Positions 19,201 to 28,247 are shown, counted from the first letter of the stretch. The stretch is DNA of 64,000 nucleotides from Bremerella sp. TYQ1 (GCF_020150455.1 NZ_CP083740.1:6469001-6533000); one strand, 5' to 3'. Notes: generated by a model from the sequence alone, not told the origin. Numbers and translations are program-made.

Positions 19201-21228
19201 CTAACGCTTCAGCCGGACTGGGGACGGTGCCATTGGTAGTCCTACGGGGACGTTGATCGTTTCACGGACCTGATTGGCGTACTGCATTAACGCATCGTTG
19301 TCGGTCTTGATGACGCGTGGAGCATCCAAGTCGTTCGCGGCCATTGCGGCAGCTTCCGGCAGGTTCATGAAGCGGCGCACGTTCATGAAGTAAGGACCTT
19401 CACGATGGTCACCTGGTGGATCGTGCAGTAGCAGATCACCAACCGCAGGCTCGAACAAAGCGGCATACAGCGCGAGCGCCGCGAAGTTGCCGCTGGCTTC
19501 CACATCGATCTGATCGATCGAGTCTTTCTCGGCAATTGCTTTCGCGGTTCGAGCAATATCCCAGACACGCATAGCGTCGAGTGATTGACCGAGCAGCAGG
19601 TAGCGGCGTCGCAAGTGGATCTCTGGTTTGGTTTCCTGGGTCCACTGTGTCGGGCCAATGCCACGAACGGCGAGCACATAGGCGGCGCGATACTTATCGA
19701 GATCGACAAACGATAATTTCTTTTCCGAGGAAGCGATCTCTTTGCCCATCGCTTCCCACTGGGCCTGATCGATGAGGACTAGTTTCGCTTGGGCGTTGGG
19801 AATCGTCGATTGCTTCTTCCGAATTCGGGTCAGTGGCAACTCGATTCCTGCTTGGGTGGTCACGGTAAAGCTATCGATGTGCCAACCGTCGGTTTCAAGG
19901 CTGCCGTTATCGACCAATTCGACGTCATCGGGGTCTTGCGGCCAGCCTCCGAACGATTTCTCCGCAAGCTGCTGCTTCCACTTGCCAGACATTTGCTGCC
20001 AGTCAGCACGCGTTTCTGGCACTTTGCCAGGCTCGGCGGCGGCCACGAACGATTCTTCGATCTTCGTGTTGATCTCGTCCTTAGGTAATTGATCGAACAC
20101 CTTCAGTTCTTCGATCTCGAACTTCTTGGTGGCCACGTCGGTAATTTCAGGGGCTTTGCCTTGGAGGTGTTGACGTAGCCAGTAGAACGCAGGGATGCGA
20201 AGTGGCTGCGTGTCGGCATGACCGCCTGGCAAGATGGTCAACGCAAGATTGGGCGCTTTCTCGTAGAGCTCATAAATTTTACGGGCCGCGAGATGGGTTC
20301 GCTCAACGCCGACCAAAGGAAAGATCGGGTCGCGATCGGTATTGGCAATCATCAGCGGGCGAGGAGCGATCAACGCAGGCAACAGACCGTAGTCGAAACC
20401 GTAGGTGTTGACCCAATACATGCAGTCGCAATGGCCGGAGACTACGCCGTCGACCACGTGATCTTCCAAGTCGGTAATCCCAGCCACAGGAACGGCCGCT
20501 TTAATGCGATCGTCGAGGGCAGCCGTATACCAGCTGTAAGCACCACCGCCGCTGCGCCCGGTCATGCCGATGCGATCAGGATCGACTTCGTCACGCGACT
20601 GAAGGTAATCGATGGCGCGGATCGAATTCCATGCTTCGACCCCGGCCGGCGTGTAACCGCGGTTGGTCCACCACTGGTGCTTGTCGTTGTAGAGCCCTTT
20701 GTGCTTCCCTTCGATCTCGCCTAGTTCCAGCGAATCGATCGTGAGGCAAACAAACCCATGTCGCGCGAACCAGGCCCCATGATGCTGATAGTGCGACTTG
20801 TTGCCGTAGCTGATGCCATCCTTCTTCACACGACCATGCCCGCAAACGTAGAGCACCGCCGGCAGTTTGCTGTCGACGCTTGCCGGGCGATAGAGATTCG
20901 CGGTGACGTACAGCCCTGGGCGCGACTGAAAGTGGATGTTCTCGACGACGATTCCGTCTCGTTCGGTCGTTTTCGTGACGGTCGCCTTCAGATCGGTCTT
21001 TTCCGGCCAGGGATCGAGCCCGAGCATCTCTTTGAGCTGCTGATGATACTCGCCACGCTTTGCTTGCCAGTCTTCGATGGAATCGATCTCGGTGAGCGGG
21101 GCGTTGGTTACCCGTTGGGTCTCGGCGCGGAAATAGTCGTGTAGCTGCTGATCACCTTCCGAAGTATCGGCGGCAGCAATCCACGAGACGAACGAAAGCG
21201 GCAGAAGCAAAGCAAGAACGAAACGCAT
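19201..21228 (-). CDS. Secreted alpha/beta hydrolase, acetyl xylan esterase-like
   Basis: 675-residue protein with a Sec signal peptide (1-19, ending WIAAA). The first 370 residues form an alpha/beta hydrolase: oxyanion region YVCGHGRVKKDG, nucleophile GRSGGG (Ser about 226), acid around NTDRDPIFP (about 299) and His in LPGGHADT (about 340). This resembles planctomycete acetyl xylan esterase/dienelactone-hydrolase-like proteins. The last 270 residues form a second domain without a clear catalytic motif. It probably acts on acylated polysaccharides or esters in the periplasm. It is followed (leftwards) by a hairpin and preceded by a separately terminated SGNH hydrolase gene. Substrate is not determinable from sequence. 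Confidence 0.8.
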   Translation of the reverse strand: MRFVLALLLPLSFVSWIAAADTSEGDQQLHDYFRAETQRVTNAPLTEIDSIEDWQAKRGEYHQQLKEMLGLDPWPEKTDLKATVTKTTERDGIVVENIHFQSRPGLYVTANLYRPASVDSKLPAVLYVCGHGRVKKDGISYGNKSHYQHHGAWFARHGFVCLTIDSLELGEIEGKHKGLYNDKHQWWTNRGYTPAGVEAWNSIRAIDYLQSRDEVDPDRIGMTGRSGGGAYSWYTAALDDRIKAAVPVAGITDLEDHVVDGVVSGHCDCMYWVNTYGFDYGLLPALIAPRPLMIANTDRDPIFPLVGVERTHLAARKIYELYEKAPNLALTILPGGHADTQPLRIPAFYWLRQHLQGKAPEITDVATKKFEIEELKVFDQLPKDEINTKIEESFVAAAEPGKVPETRADWQQMSGKWKQQLAEKSFGGWPQDPDDVELVDNGSLETDGWHIDSFTVTTQAGIELPLTRIRKKQSTIPNAQAKLVLIDQAQWEAMGKEIASSEKKLSFVDLDKYRAAYVLAVRGIGPTQWTQETKPEIHLRRRYLLLGQSLDAMRVWDIARTAKAIAEKDSIDQIDVEASGNFAALALYAALFEPAVGDLLLHDPPGDHREGPYFMNVRRFMNLPEAAAMAANDLDAPRVIKTDNDALMQYANQVRETINVPVGLPMAPSPVRLKR

Positions 21229-21301
21229 CAGGCGAATTCTCCGGCAGGGATTTTCGTAGGTGGGAACCTTATCTTGTCGAGCTTTCTACGCGGCGTCAAC
21301 A

Positions 21302-21338
21302 AAAAAAGCCAGGACGAAGCGAATCGCCCTGGCTTTTT
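21302..21338 (-). terminator. Terminator after SGNH hydrolase gene
   Basis: AAAAAGCCAGG / CCTGGCTTTTT, an 11-bp stem with a 15-nt loop; on the minus strand a T-run extends to seven T. It ends the gene at 21363-22091 before the 19201-21228 gene. Confidence 0.8.
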
Positions 21339-21362
21339 GATGTCACGAGTGATGTCTGGCGA

Positions 21363-22091
21363 CTATTCGCCCATCAGCTCTTTGATTTTGGGAGCGACAG
21401 CGTCGGCCCACATCTGGTAACCCTTTTGCTTAGGATGCAGCAGGTCAGGCATGATTTCCTTCGGCAACGTGCCGTCTTCGGTCAGGAAGATGTCGTTGAT
21501 GTTCAGGAAGGTGACGTAGTCTTTGCCCTTCATTTCCTTTTCGATGATCGCGTTGGCGCCGTCGTTCAGCTTGCGCTTCGGATCGTCGGTGGTCGCCCCG
21601 CGTGGGAAGATGGCCAGCAGCAGGATCTTTGTTTCCGGGTGCTTTTCGTGCAGCTTTTCGACGATCGCTTTGACGCCGGCAGCCGTGTGTTCCGACTTTT
21701 CGTCGCGGTGGCCGGTGTTATTGGTGCCGATCATGATCATCGCGACTTTGGGCTCATAGCCGTCCAGTTCGCCATGATCGAAACGCCACAGGACGTGCTC
21801 GGTACGGTCGCCGCCGTAACCGATGTTAAGGGTATCCATCGAGCCGAACGTGTTGGCGAAGACTTCCTTCCCGGCGTTTTCCCAGCCGTGAGTAATCGAG
21901 TCGCCAATGAACACGACGTCGATCTTCTCGGCATCTTCAATCGCCTTCAGCTTTTCTTCGTGACGCTTGACCCACCAGCCTTCACGTGGGGCAGGCTTCA
22001 AGGCTTCGATCGGCTCTTTGGTGGCCGTATCTTCCGCCCAAGCCGGCATGGCAAGGACCAGGGTCAGCATCAAGCAGGCAAAACAACGCAT
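21363..22091 (-). CDS. Secreted SGNH/GDSL hydrolase
   Basis: 242-residue protein with a signal peptide (MRCFACLMLTLVLAMPAWA). The SGNH blocks are all visible: block I VVFIGDSITHGW (nucleophile Ser about 65), block II Gly in NIGYGGDRTEH, block III IGTNNTG, and block V DLLHPKQKGY (catalytic Asp and His). The overall layout is that of the platelet-activating-factor acetylhydrolase-like subfamily, frequent in planctomycetes. Probably a periplasmic esterase that removes acetyl groups from carbohydrates or lipids; the substrate is unknown. A paralogous domain is fused to DUF1080 in the protein at 38409-39734. Confidence 0.88.
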   Translation of the reverse strand: MRCFACLMLTLVLAMPAWAEDTATKEPIEALKPAPREGWWVKRHEEKLKAIEDAEKIDVVFIGDSITHGWENAGKEVFANTFGSMDTLNIGYGGDRTEHVLWRFDHGELDGYEPKVAMIMIGTNNTGHRDEKSEHTAAGVKAIVEKLHEKHPETKILLLAIFPRGATTDDPKRKLNDGANAIIEKEMKGKDYVTFLNINDIFLTEDGTLPKEIMPDLLHPKQKGYQMWADAVAPKIKELMGE

Positions 22092-22390
22092 CGTCTATCT
22101 CCTGGGGGTTGTGGTGGAAAGTCACAAGGTGGGAAATCTCGGCCGAGGTTACGGTTAGCCGAACCGTCTAGTCTCTGTTACGCACGATCACGCGTCAATT
22201 CCCTGATCCCTAATTGCCCAATAAGGGAGTCGCAATCCGCATAATTGGCCGATCGGGCGGCGAAAAGAGGTGGGCCGATTGACGAAATAGGCCTAATTCC
22301 GTACATTGTGGGGTTTCCAGATCAGTCAAATCCGACGCTATAGCGTCGTTAACCATTCAGATTCACGAATCCCACTAAAGGAACTGTCGC

Positions 22391-22579
22391 GTGCCGGTTA
22401 TTAACGAGCGCCATCAGGAGTTGAAGCGTCGACGTCATCGTAAGAAGGTTTACGCTAAGTTTAAGGCCAAAATCGCCCAGAATCCGTCGAACGACGAGAA
22501 GCGAAAGATGGCTCACAAGCTCCGCAAGCTGACCCCCGCGGCTGAAGAACTGATCCAACGCTGGGGCCTGGAAGCCTAA
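22391..22579 (+). CDS. Small basic protein, DUF6800-like
   Basis: 62-residue, very basic protein (HQELKRRRHRKKVYAKFKAKIAQ...), start GTG with AAGGA eight nt upstream. The arrangement of an Arg/Lys-rich N-terminal helix followed by KRKMAHKLRKLTPAAEELIQRWGL resembles the small planctomycete family DUF6800; I am not certain of that name. It could bind RNA or the ribosome. It is not ribosomal protein S21, whose sequence is different. It stands alone and is followed by a strong terminator. Confidence 0.75.
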   Translation: MPVINERHQELKRRRHRKKVYAKFKAKIAQNPSNDEKRKMAHKLRKLTPAAEELIQRWGLEA

Positions 22580-22620
22580 ACGGCTCGGTCACTCAGTTAG
22601 TTCGATAAAGAGCGAAATCA

Positions 22621-22653
22621 AAAAGAGCGGAGTCCCCTTGGCTCCGCTTTTTT
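22621..22653 (+). terminator. Terminator after small basic protein gene
   Basis: GCGGAG / CTCCGC stem with 9-nt loop followed by TTTTTT on the plus strand, 45 bp after the stop codon. Confidence 0.85.
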
Positions 22654-22735
22654 GCTGCGCACTCAGGTCTGTTCCCTCTCTCTGCGTTTCGAGGGCAATC
22701 GGACGTGAATGTCGACAACGTGCTTTGGCCGGCGG

Positions 22736-23278
22736 TTAGCCGGTTGTCCAATAGCTTTGCAGCGCGGTGAAGATCTCGTCAGGCTCGGTCATGCGGCCGG
22801 TCCCTTCGACGCGGCAGCTTTGCCAACCGCTGTCAGGGCCAATCATCCGCACGCCGTCCTCGACCAGCTGATGAACGTTTCGCTGCACGGCCGGATGGGC
22901 CCACATCTCTTTGTTCATCGCAGGGCACATCATTACGTCGCCAGCAAATGCGAGGTAAAGCGTGCTCAACAGATCGTCCGCTAAGCCTTGGGCCGCTTTG
23001 GCCATGAAGTCGGCCGAAGCCGGAACGATGCATAAAAGATCGGCTCGGCGCGCGATTTCAATGTGCGCGCCAAGCGGCATGGCATCGTCAAAAAGATTCG
23101 TGTGAACACGCTTCCCGGACAGCGCGGTCAATGTGGCCGCGCCGACAAAATGGTGGGAAGCCTCGGTCATCACCACGGTGACGTCGACATCTGCTTTGAC
23201 CAGCTGGCTGACCAACGCAGGCGTCTTATACGCGGCAATTCCGCCGGTGACGCCGATGATAACCGAACGTTGGCTCAC
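22736..23278 (-). CDS. coaC: Phosphopantothenoylcysteine decarboxylase (stand-alone CoaC)
   Basis: 180-residue flavoprotein that decarboxylates 4'-phosphopantothenoylcysteine in CoA synthesis. Seen: GVTGGIAAYKTPALV N-terminus, the active-site His region (EASHHFVG), IVPASADFMAKAAQGLADDLLS and the PAMNKEMW motif. Most bacteria have a CoaBC fusion; here the length covers only the CoaC half and the CoaB (synthetase) half is not in the window. GTG start overlaps the rpoZ stop by 4 nt (GTGA), so the two are translationally coupled in the yicC-gmk-rpoZ-coaC run. Confidence 0.88.
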   Translation of the reverse strand: MSQRSVIIGVTGGIAAYKTPALVSQLVKADVDVTVVMTEASHHFVGAATLTALSGKRVHTNLFDDAMPLGAHIEIARRADLLCIVPASADFMAKAAQGLADDLLSTLYLAFAGDVMMCPAMNKEMWAHPAVQRNVHQLVEDGVRMIGPDSGWQSCRVEGTGRMTEPDEIFTALQSYWTTG

Positions 23279-23541
23279 AGTTCGTCGCTCATCATTGCGT
23301 CGAACGACTTGATCATCACGTCGCCATCGGCGGCGGTGCGAAGTTCGTTCGAGGTGTCCAGGAAGATCTTGTCCTGCTTGATTTCTTCCAGCACGATTTC
23401 CATCTTGTTGTCCGAATTGATGTCGACCAACGGACGGCTACCGGCGTTCAAAGCGACCAGGCGTTTTTGGATCAGGGTCGACAACTTAAAGCGGCCACCC
23501 ACCTTCTTGATGATGAATTCTTCTTTCAGTTCTTCGAGCAT
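23275..23541 (-). CDS. rpoZ: RNA polymerase omega subunit
   Basis: 88-residue protein between gmk and coaC, the usual place of rpoZ. Seen: GGRFKLSTLIQKRLVALNAGSRPLVDINSDNKMEIVLEEI, in which the helix RFKLSTLIQKRL, the NAGSRPLV turn and the VLEEI strand match the omega fold. The rest of the C-terminus is divergent. Omega helps assemble the beta' subunit and in some bacteria binds ppGpp. The start has a strong GGAGGA site and lies inside the last codons of gmk (16-bp overlap). Confidence 0.85.
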   Translation of the reverse strand: MLEELKEEFIIKKVGGRFKLSTLIQKRLVALNAGSRPLVDINSDNKMEIVLEEIKQDKIFLDTSNELRTAADGDVMIKSFDAMMSDEL

Positions 23542-24128
23542 CGCTCCTCCTTTTCCTGACGGATAATGTCCGCGATTTGTGCGGCGGTGTTATCGGCGGC
23601 GTCGACTTTGTTGACCACGTGATGACGATACCACGTGGACGCTTCCATTTCGTTCTTGGCCGTTTCCAGTCGCCGCTGTATGGCTTGTTCGGTTTCGGTG
23701 CCTCGGTCCCGCAGGCGACGTTCTAATTCTTCGTTCGACTCGGGGCTAAGGAAAATCGTCACGGCCAGCGGATACTTCTGCGTGACCTTCTCAGCTCCTT
23801 CGACGTCGATCTCTAATAAGACCGAAATGCCTTGGGACAAACGGGCTTCCACTTCGCTGCGAAGCGTTCCGTACAAATGTCCGGTGCGGAATACTTCGAC
23901 ATACTCCAGGAACTCGTCCGCTGCGACATGTCGCTCAAATTCCTCTTTGGCAAGGAAGTGATAGTCGGTGCCGTTTTGTTCTCCGGCCCGCGGAGCACGT
24001 GTCGTTGCGGAAATGCTCAGTTCAATCGCCGGCTCGCCCAACGCTAACAGCTTGCGCACCACGGTCGATTTCCCGACGCCCGAGGGGCCGGACAAAATGA
24101 CCAAAATGCCAGGTGCTTTCGCTGTCAT
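23526..24128 (-). CDS. gmk: Guanylate kinase
   Basis: 200-residue GMP kinase (GMP + ATP to GDP + ADP). Start at the ATG 24128 (GGAAG five nt upstream), giving the N-terminus MTAKAPGILVILSGPSGVGKST with the P-loop; a frame extension to 24269 is ignored. Seen: ELSISATTRAPRAGEQNGTDYHF GMP-binding region, VSLLLEIDVEGAE and FLSPESNEELERRLRDRGTE lid region. Length fits the family. It follows yicC by 156 bp and overlaps rpoZ; the yicC-gmk-rpoZ order is conserved across many bacteria. Confidence 0.95.
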   Translation of the reverse strand: MTAKAPGILVILSGPSGVGKSTVVRKLLALGEPAIELSISATTRAPRAGEQNGTDYHFLAKEEFERHVAADEFLEYVEVFRTGHLYGTLRSEVEARLSQGISVLLEIDVEGAEKVTQKYPLAVTIFLSPESNEELERRLRDRGTETEQAIQRRLETAKNEMEASTWYRHHVVNKVDAADNTAAQIADIIRQEKEERCSKN

Positions 24129-24284
24129 GTTCTTCCGTAGGCTGCGAGTCGTAAAACGTATCGCACCAATGGTGGCCTCCAAGTCCATCTGCTTAAAGTC
24201 GTTCATCAGGTGGAAGGAAGCAATCGTTGTAGGGGACTCGGTCGGTGCGATCGGCAACGCTTCTCGCACGGTGAACGAACAGGG

Positions 24285-25169
24285 TTACTCGATGTTCTGA
24301 ACTTGTTCGCGGATTTTTTCGATGGCGGTTTTCATTTCGACCACCGATCGAGCAATCTCTGCGTCGTTGGCTTTCGAGCCAATGGTATTGGTTTCGCGGA
24401 ACAGTTCCTGGGTCAGGAAGTCGAGCTTTCGCCCGGCTGATTCCTTTTGGGTCAGGAACTTCTCGAACTGGCCCAGGTGGCTCTTCAGTCGCACGATCTC
24501 TTCCGAGATGTTTACGCGATCGGTGAAGATCGCCACTTCGCGAAGGAGCGTCGCCGGGTCGACGGTAACGTCGAACTCTTCCAGCACTTTGTTGACGCGG
24601 TCGGTCATCCGTTCGCGGTAGCCATCGACCACAGCCGGTGACTTCGCTTCGATCTGTTCCAAGTGCGACGCGATCGCGGCCAGATTCTCGCGAAGGTCAG
24701 TCGATGTGTTTTCGCCTTCGGCTTGACGCATGGCGTCGAATTTTTCGAGCGCCGCTTTCAAGGTCTTTTCAATGACCGGCCAGGCGTTGAATTGCTCGTC
24801 GTCGGAATCGGTGTTCTCTTGCACGACGCCGGGCAGTTGCAGCACCGAATCGATATGCGGTGTTTCCGCCAAGCCAACTTTGGAGCCGAGGGCGTGGATC
24901 TGCTGCATGTAGCTTTCCAGCACATCCGTATCGATCCGATACTTGTCGGCCGTCGCGTCTTGCTTGATTCGCAGATTGATGGTGATCGTGCCGCGATTGA
25001 TATGCTTTCGCGTGACCGCCTCGATTTGCGATTCCAGCCCGCTGAACAGTTCATTGCCACGCACGGCCAACTTGAAGTAACGGTTGTTCACCGAACGTAC
25101 TTCGACCGACACGGAAACACCTTCCGCGTGCATGTGGGCATCGCCATATCCGGTCATGCTCAGCAGCAT
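24285..25169 (-). CDS. yicC: YicC family endoribonuclease-like protein
   Basis: 294 residues from the ATG at 25169 (MLLSMTGYGDAHMHAEGV). Family marks: SMTGYG N-terminus, VSVEVRSVNNRYFKLAVRG, and the C-terminal domain GRKLDFLTQELFRETNTIGSKANDAEIARSVVEMKTAIEKIREQVQNIE, which is the most conserved part. In Escherichia coli YicC is an RNase that affects small RNA stability. First gene of the leftward run with gmk, rpoZ and coaC. No clear ribosome site is visible, and a start four codons further in (MTGYG) is possible. Confidence 0.93.
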   Translation of the reverse strand: MLLSMTGYGDAHMHAEGVSVSVEVRSVNNRYFKLAVRGNELFSGLESQIEAVTRKHINRGTITINLRIKQDATADKYRIDTDVLESYMQQIHALGSKVGLAETPHIDSVLQLPGVVQENTDSDDEQFNAWPVIEKTLKAALEKFDAMRQAEGENTSTDLRENLAAIASHLEQIEAKSPAVVDGYRERMTDRVNKVLEEFDVTVDPATLLREVAIFTDRVNISEEIVRLKSHLGQFEKFLTQKESAGRKLDFLTQELFRETNTIGSKANDAEIARSVVEMKTAIEKIREQVQNIE

Positions 25170-25225
25170 GGATTGTCTTTCTAAGATCTCGCGATGCGGG
25201 ATTTTACGTGGGTAAGGAAACGAAC

Positions 25226-25259
25226 GAAACTTCCCCAAGTTTATTCCTGGGGAAGTTTC
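25226..25259 (-). terminator. Terminator-like hairpin after secG
   Basis: Perfect 11-bp inverted repeat GAAACTTCCCC / GGGGAAGTTTC with a 12-nt loop, between the secG stop and yicC. The following T-tract on the minus strand is interrupted (TTTCGTTCGTTTCC). Confidence 0.6.
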
Positions 25260-25285
25260 CAAAGCTTATCGAGATACCGCGAAGC

Positions 25286-25873
25286 TTACTCGGCCGGCTT
25301 TTCTTCGGTCGAAGCGGCGTCCCCTTCGGCAGGAGCAGCGCTATCCATAGGAGCGCTGTCCATCGGAGCTGGCTCAGCTGGGGCGGTTCCCATGGGGGCT
25401 GGAGCATCGGCAGCACCTTCACCGGATGGCTCGAGGTCGGCAGCCGGTGTATCGGCAGCACCACCTTCGGCAGGCGCGTCCCCTTCTTCCGATGGCAGCG
25501 TCAACGCAGGACCGCCAGCACCAGGATCGGCAGCACCAGGATCGGCAGCACCAGGATCGGCAGGAAGTCCGGTCGCAGGGGCCGCGCTACCACCGTCTTG
25601 CAGCTTTTCAGTTCCCTGATCTTGCAGGCTCATCGTGGCGAGAATGCAAAGGAGGATCCAGAAGACCGCGACGACGATGGTGATCTTGGTGAAGACGTCC
25701 CCAGCTTTGGCACCGAAAGCACTTTGGCCGCCGGCTCCGCCCAGGGCGCCTGTCAAACCGCCACCGCGTCCTCGCTGAACGAGAACTACCAGGATCAAAA
25801 ACAGCGACGTCAGCAGAATCAGCGGGCCGAAGACGTACTGCATTGCTGCTGAGAAGAGGATTGTCGTGGTCAT
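25286..25873 (-). CDS. secG: SecG translocase subunit with long Ala/Pro-rich tail
   Basis: 195 residues. The first 85 are a normal SecG: helix 1 (VFGPLILLTSLFLILVVLVQRGRGGGLTGALGG), conserved GGAGGQSAFGAKAGDVFTK loop and helix 2 (ITIVVAVFWILLCILATMSL). SecG forms part of the SecYEG channel in the inner membrane. The remaining 110 residues are a low-complexity Ala/Pro/Gly/Asp/Glu tail with short repeats (ADPG three times, encoded by a 15-bp DNA repeat at about 25525-25563; MDSAP twice). Such a tail is far longer than in standard SecG and is probably disordered. Monocistronic or co-transcribed with tpiA, 86 bp upstream. Confidence 0.92.
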   Translation of the reverse strand: MTTTILFSAAMQYVFGPLILLTSLFLILVVLVQRGRGGGLTGALGGAGGQSAFGAKAGDVFTKITIVVAVFWILLCILATMSLQDQGTEKLQDGGSAAPATGLPADPGAADPGAADPGAGGPALTLPSEEGDAPAEGGAADTPAADLEPSGEGAADAPAPMGTAPAEPAPMDSAPMDSAAPAEGDAASTEEKPAE

Positions 25874-25959
25874 AACTGGCTACTTGTTAAACGTCCGTGT
25901 CAGGATTCAAAAAGGGACTCACTTCAAGCAGCGAATCCCGGAAGGGGAAGGAATACGAT

Positions 25960-26715
25960 TTACGACTTCGCTCCGGCGATAATGCCAAGGAAGCTATCTG
26001 CTTTTAGCGAAGCACCACCGACGAGAGCACCGTCGATGTTGGGCTGCGAAAGGAGTTCCGCCGCGTTGTCTGGTTTGACGCTTCCGCCGTACTGAATGCG
26101 AACCGACTGGCTGACTTCGTCGCCATACTTGGCAGTCATCAGCGTGCGGATACCAGCGTGAACTTCTTCCGCTTGTTCCGGCGTAGCAACTTTGCCGGTG
26201 CCGATGGCCCAGACAGGTTCGTATGCGATGACGACCGACTTCATCTGTTCGGCCGAAACGCCAGCGAGGCTGCCGTACATTTGCTCGGCAACGACGTCGG
26301 TCGTTTTGCCTGATTCGCGTTCTTCAAGCAGTTCGCCAACACAAACGATCGGTACCAGACCAGCTGCCAAGACGGCGTGAACCTTCTTGCAGACGTCGGC
26401 GTTCGATTCGCCGAAGATATGGCGACGTTCGCTGTGACCGAGAATGACGTATTGGCAGCCGATGTCTTTGGCCATGCCAGCGGAGATTTCGCCGGTGAAT
26501 GCGCCGGAAGCTTCGTGGTAGCAGTTCTGAGCGCCGACACCCACTTTGCCGTCAGCCGCAGTGGCGATGGCATCGAGGTAAACGCTAGGAGCACAAACGG
26601 CAACTTCCACCGCGTCGCCTGCCGTGTTGCCTTCAGCAACGCCTTTCACCAAAGCGACACCGTCGGCCTTGGTGGTGTTCATTTTCCAGTTACCTGCAAT
26701 GAAAGGACGTCTCAC
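25960..26715 (-). CDS. tpiA: Triosephosphate isomerase
   Basis: 251-residue glycolytic enzyme interconverting dihydroxyacetone phosphate and glyceraldehyde 3-phosphate. Seen: RRPFIAGNWKMN with the active-site Asn-Lys, catalytic His in ILGHSERRHIFGE (about 99), catalytic Glu in AYEPVWAIGTGKVAT (about 169) and phosphate loop QYGGSVKPDNAAEL...DGALVGGASL. Start codon GTG with GGAGAA upstream. Full length. The 443 bp upstream hold no gene. Confidence 0.97.
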   Translation of the reverse strand: MRRPFIAGNWKMNTTKADGVALVKGVAEGNTAGDAVEVAVCAPSVYLDAIATAADGKVGVGAQNCYHEASGAFTGEISAGMAKDIGCQYVILGHSERRHIFGESNADVCKKVHAVLAAGLVPIVCVGELLEERESGKTTDVVAEQMYGSLAGVSAEQMKSVVIAYEPVWAIGTGKVATPEQAEEVHAGIRTLMTAKYGDEVSQSVRIQYGGSVKPDNAAELLSQPNIDGALVGGASLKADSFLGIIAGAKS

Positions 26716-27158
26716 CCGTCGTTCTCCCTTCGGACCGCCTTGGCCGATACTACGCTTCGAGGTTTAGTTTCAAAGACTTCAGAATGCTGTAAGTCGTGCT
26801 GTACGTTCAGAATGAAACTCAACAATATAGCAGAGTGCTTGCACGCCCGTCGAGGTCACCTCTGGCCTTCCTGGGGGATTAATTAGGCGGCCTGCGTAGG
26901 CCAGGAGATAGCGGTAACACAGGGGACAAGTTGGCCGGCATAGGCGACCACAAATGTAGCTATTACTGGAAGATCGAACCCCCTTGGAGTGGGCGAAATG
27001 CCCTGGCAGAAGGCTACGCTGCCGAAGACTCACTTAATTGTAATGAAGTGTTGTACAAGTATCAACAAAGTGTTGATAGGAACTGCACCAAGTATGCTGC
27101 TAATTCAGGCGTATCCTGACGCGTGAACCGCCTGGCCTATGAAATGGATGTCGGGGGG
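26716..27158. other. Intergenic region without recognised gene
   Basis: 443 bp between tpiA and pheA, both on the minus strand, so it contains the tpiA promoter and the pheA 3' end. Short open frames in it have no ribosome sites or familiar composition. A small inverted repeat around CAACAAAGTGTTG (27062-27074) is the only structure seen. Confidence 0.4.
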
Positions 27159-28247
27159 TTAGTTGACTGGTTCGGTCTTCTGATACGACCCGAGGACCTC
27201 GAGTCGAAGCGACTTTTTCTCAAGCGAGCTGATCGCTCGACGGATCTTCAGTTCGCTGCTATGTCCCTCCATTTCGACGAAAAAGAGGTATTCTTCCGGG
27301 GAATTCGCGACCGGGAACGACTCGATCCAAGTCAGATTTAAGCGATTGCGTTTGAAGATATTCATCGCATCCGCCAGCGCACCTGGCTTGTGCTCCGTCT
27401 GGAAGAGCAGGGCGGTTTTGTCGTTGCCAGTCTTTGGTCCCATCTGGTGCGAAATCACGGCAAAACGCGTGATGTTATTGGGGTTATCTTCAATGTCTGA
27501 GGCGATCGTCTCTAGGTTGTAATTCACGCCAGCAGCACGACTTGCGATCGCAGCGGCCCCTTCTTTTTGAGCTGCCAACTGCGCTGCCGCGGCGGTGCTG
27601 GTCATCTCAATCGGACGAGCCGCCGGAAGATGCTTAGCGAGCCAATTACGGCATTGCGAGAGCGCCTGAGGCTTGCTGAAAACCTCTTTGATCTCCTCTC
27701 GATTGCATTTGGCTAAAAGCTGATGGTGGATATGGAGTTTGACTTCACCGCAGATCTTCGTGGGGTGCTTGGCGAACATCTCGAGCGTATCGGTCACACG
27801 GCCATCGTTCGAGTTCTCGACAGGGACGAGCCCGAAATCGGCTTGATTCCGCTGGATTTCCTCGAAAACTGCCGCAATTGTCGCTACGGGAGAATAGTCC
27901 GCATTGGCTCCGAACTTCTCCACGGCGGCCTGATGCGAATAGCTGTACTGCGGCCCTAAATAGGCCACTCGCAGCCGCCGAGAAGCACTTCGGCACAAGC
28001 TTAAAACCTCTTGCAGCACAGGAGATAGGGCTTCAGGCGAAAGGCTCGATTTGTTCGATTTCAGTAGGGCCTGAAGCTCCGATTCTTCGCTGCTAAGCTG
28101 CTGTTCGATTGTCTTGCCAGGCTCGGCTTGGACCATCTTTTGGCAGGCATCGACCCGTTTGCCGAGCAATGTGAGGATTTGCTGGTCGATCTTGGCGAGC
28201 GACTTCTTCAACTCGGTCGGGGAGGTTTTGCGAGGGGTTTTAGCCAT
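27159..28247 (-). CDS. pheA: Chorismate mutase/prephenate dehydratase
   Basis: 362-residue P-protein of phenylalanine synthesis. Domains in order: chorismate mutase (about 8-90, ELKKSLAKIDQQILTLLGKRVDACQKM), prephenate dehydratase (about 93-270, AYLGPQYSYSHQAAVEKFG, VPVENSNDGRV, MTSTAAAAQLAAQ and the catalytic-type region FAVIS), and ACT regulatory domain (about 280-355, KPGALADAMNIFKRNRLNLTWIESFP) that binds Phe. In place of the common ESRP motif it has IESFP, so feedback binding may be altered. Cognate tyrA lies 20 kb away beside purL. Divergent from dnaK. Confidence 0.95.
   Translation of the reverse strand: MAKTPRKTSPTELKKSLAKIDQQILTLLGKRVDACQKMVQAEPGKTIEQQLSSEESELQALLKSNKSSLSPEALSPVLQEVLSLCRSASRRLRVAYLGPQYSYSHQAAVEKFGANADYSPVATIAAVFEEIQRNQADFGLVPVENSNDGRVTDTLEMFAKHPTKICGEVKLHIHHQLLAKCNREEIKEVFSKPQALSQCRNWLAKHLPAARPIEMTSTAAAAQLAAQKEGAAAIASRAAGVNYNLETIASDIEDNPNNITRFAVISHQMGPKTGNDKTALLFQTEHKPGALADAMNIFKRNRLNLTWIESFPVANSPEEYLFFVEMEGHSSELKIRRAISSLEKKSLRLEVLGSYQKTEPVN

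Noticed and set aside
22391..22579. Ribosomal protein S21
   Set aside because: Size and basic character fit, but the sequence does not show S21 motifs.
24129..24269. N-terminal extension of guanylate kinase
   Set aside because: The extension has no P-loop-family counterpart and the ATG at 24128 has its own ribosome site.
25523..25563. Short direct repeats as a CRISPR-like array
   Set aside because: The 15-bp repeats are contiguous, lie inside the secG frame and encode a low-complexity protein tail.
26931..27119. 62-codon frame in the tpiA-pheA gap
   Set aside because: No ribosome site, no family resemblance, Cys/Trp/Tyr-rich composition unlike a real protein.
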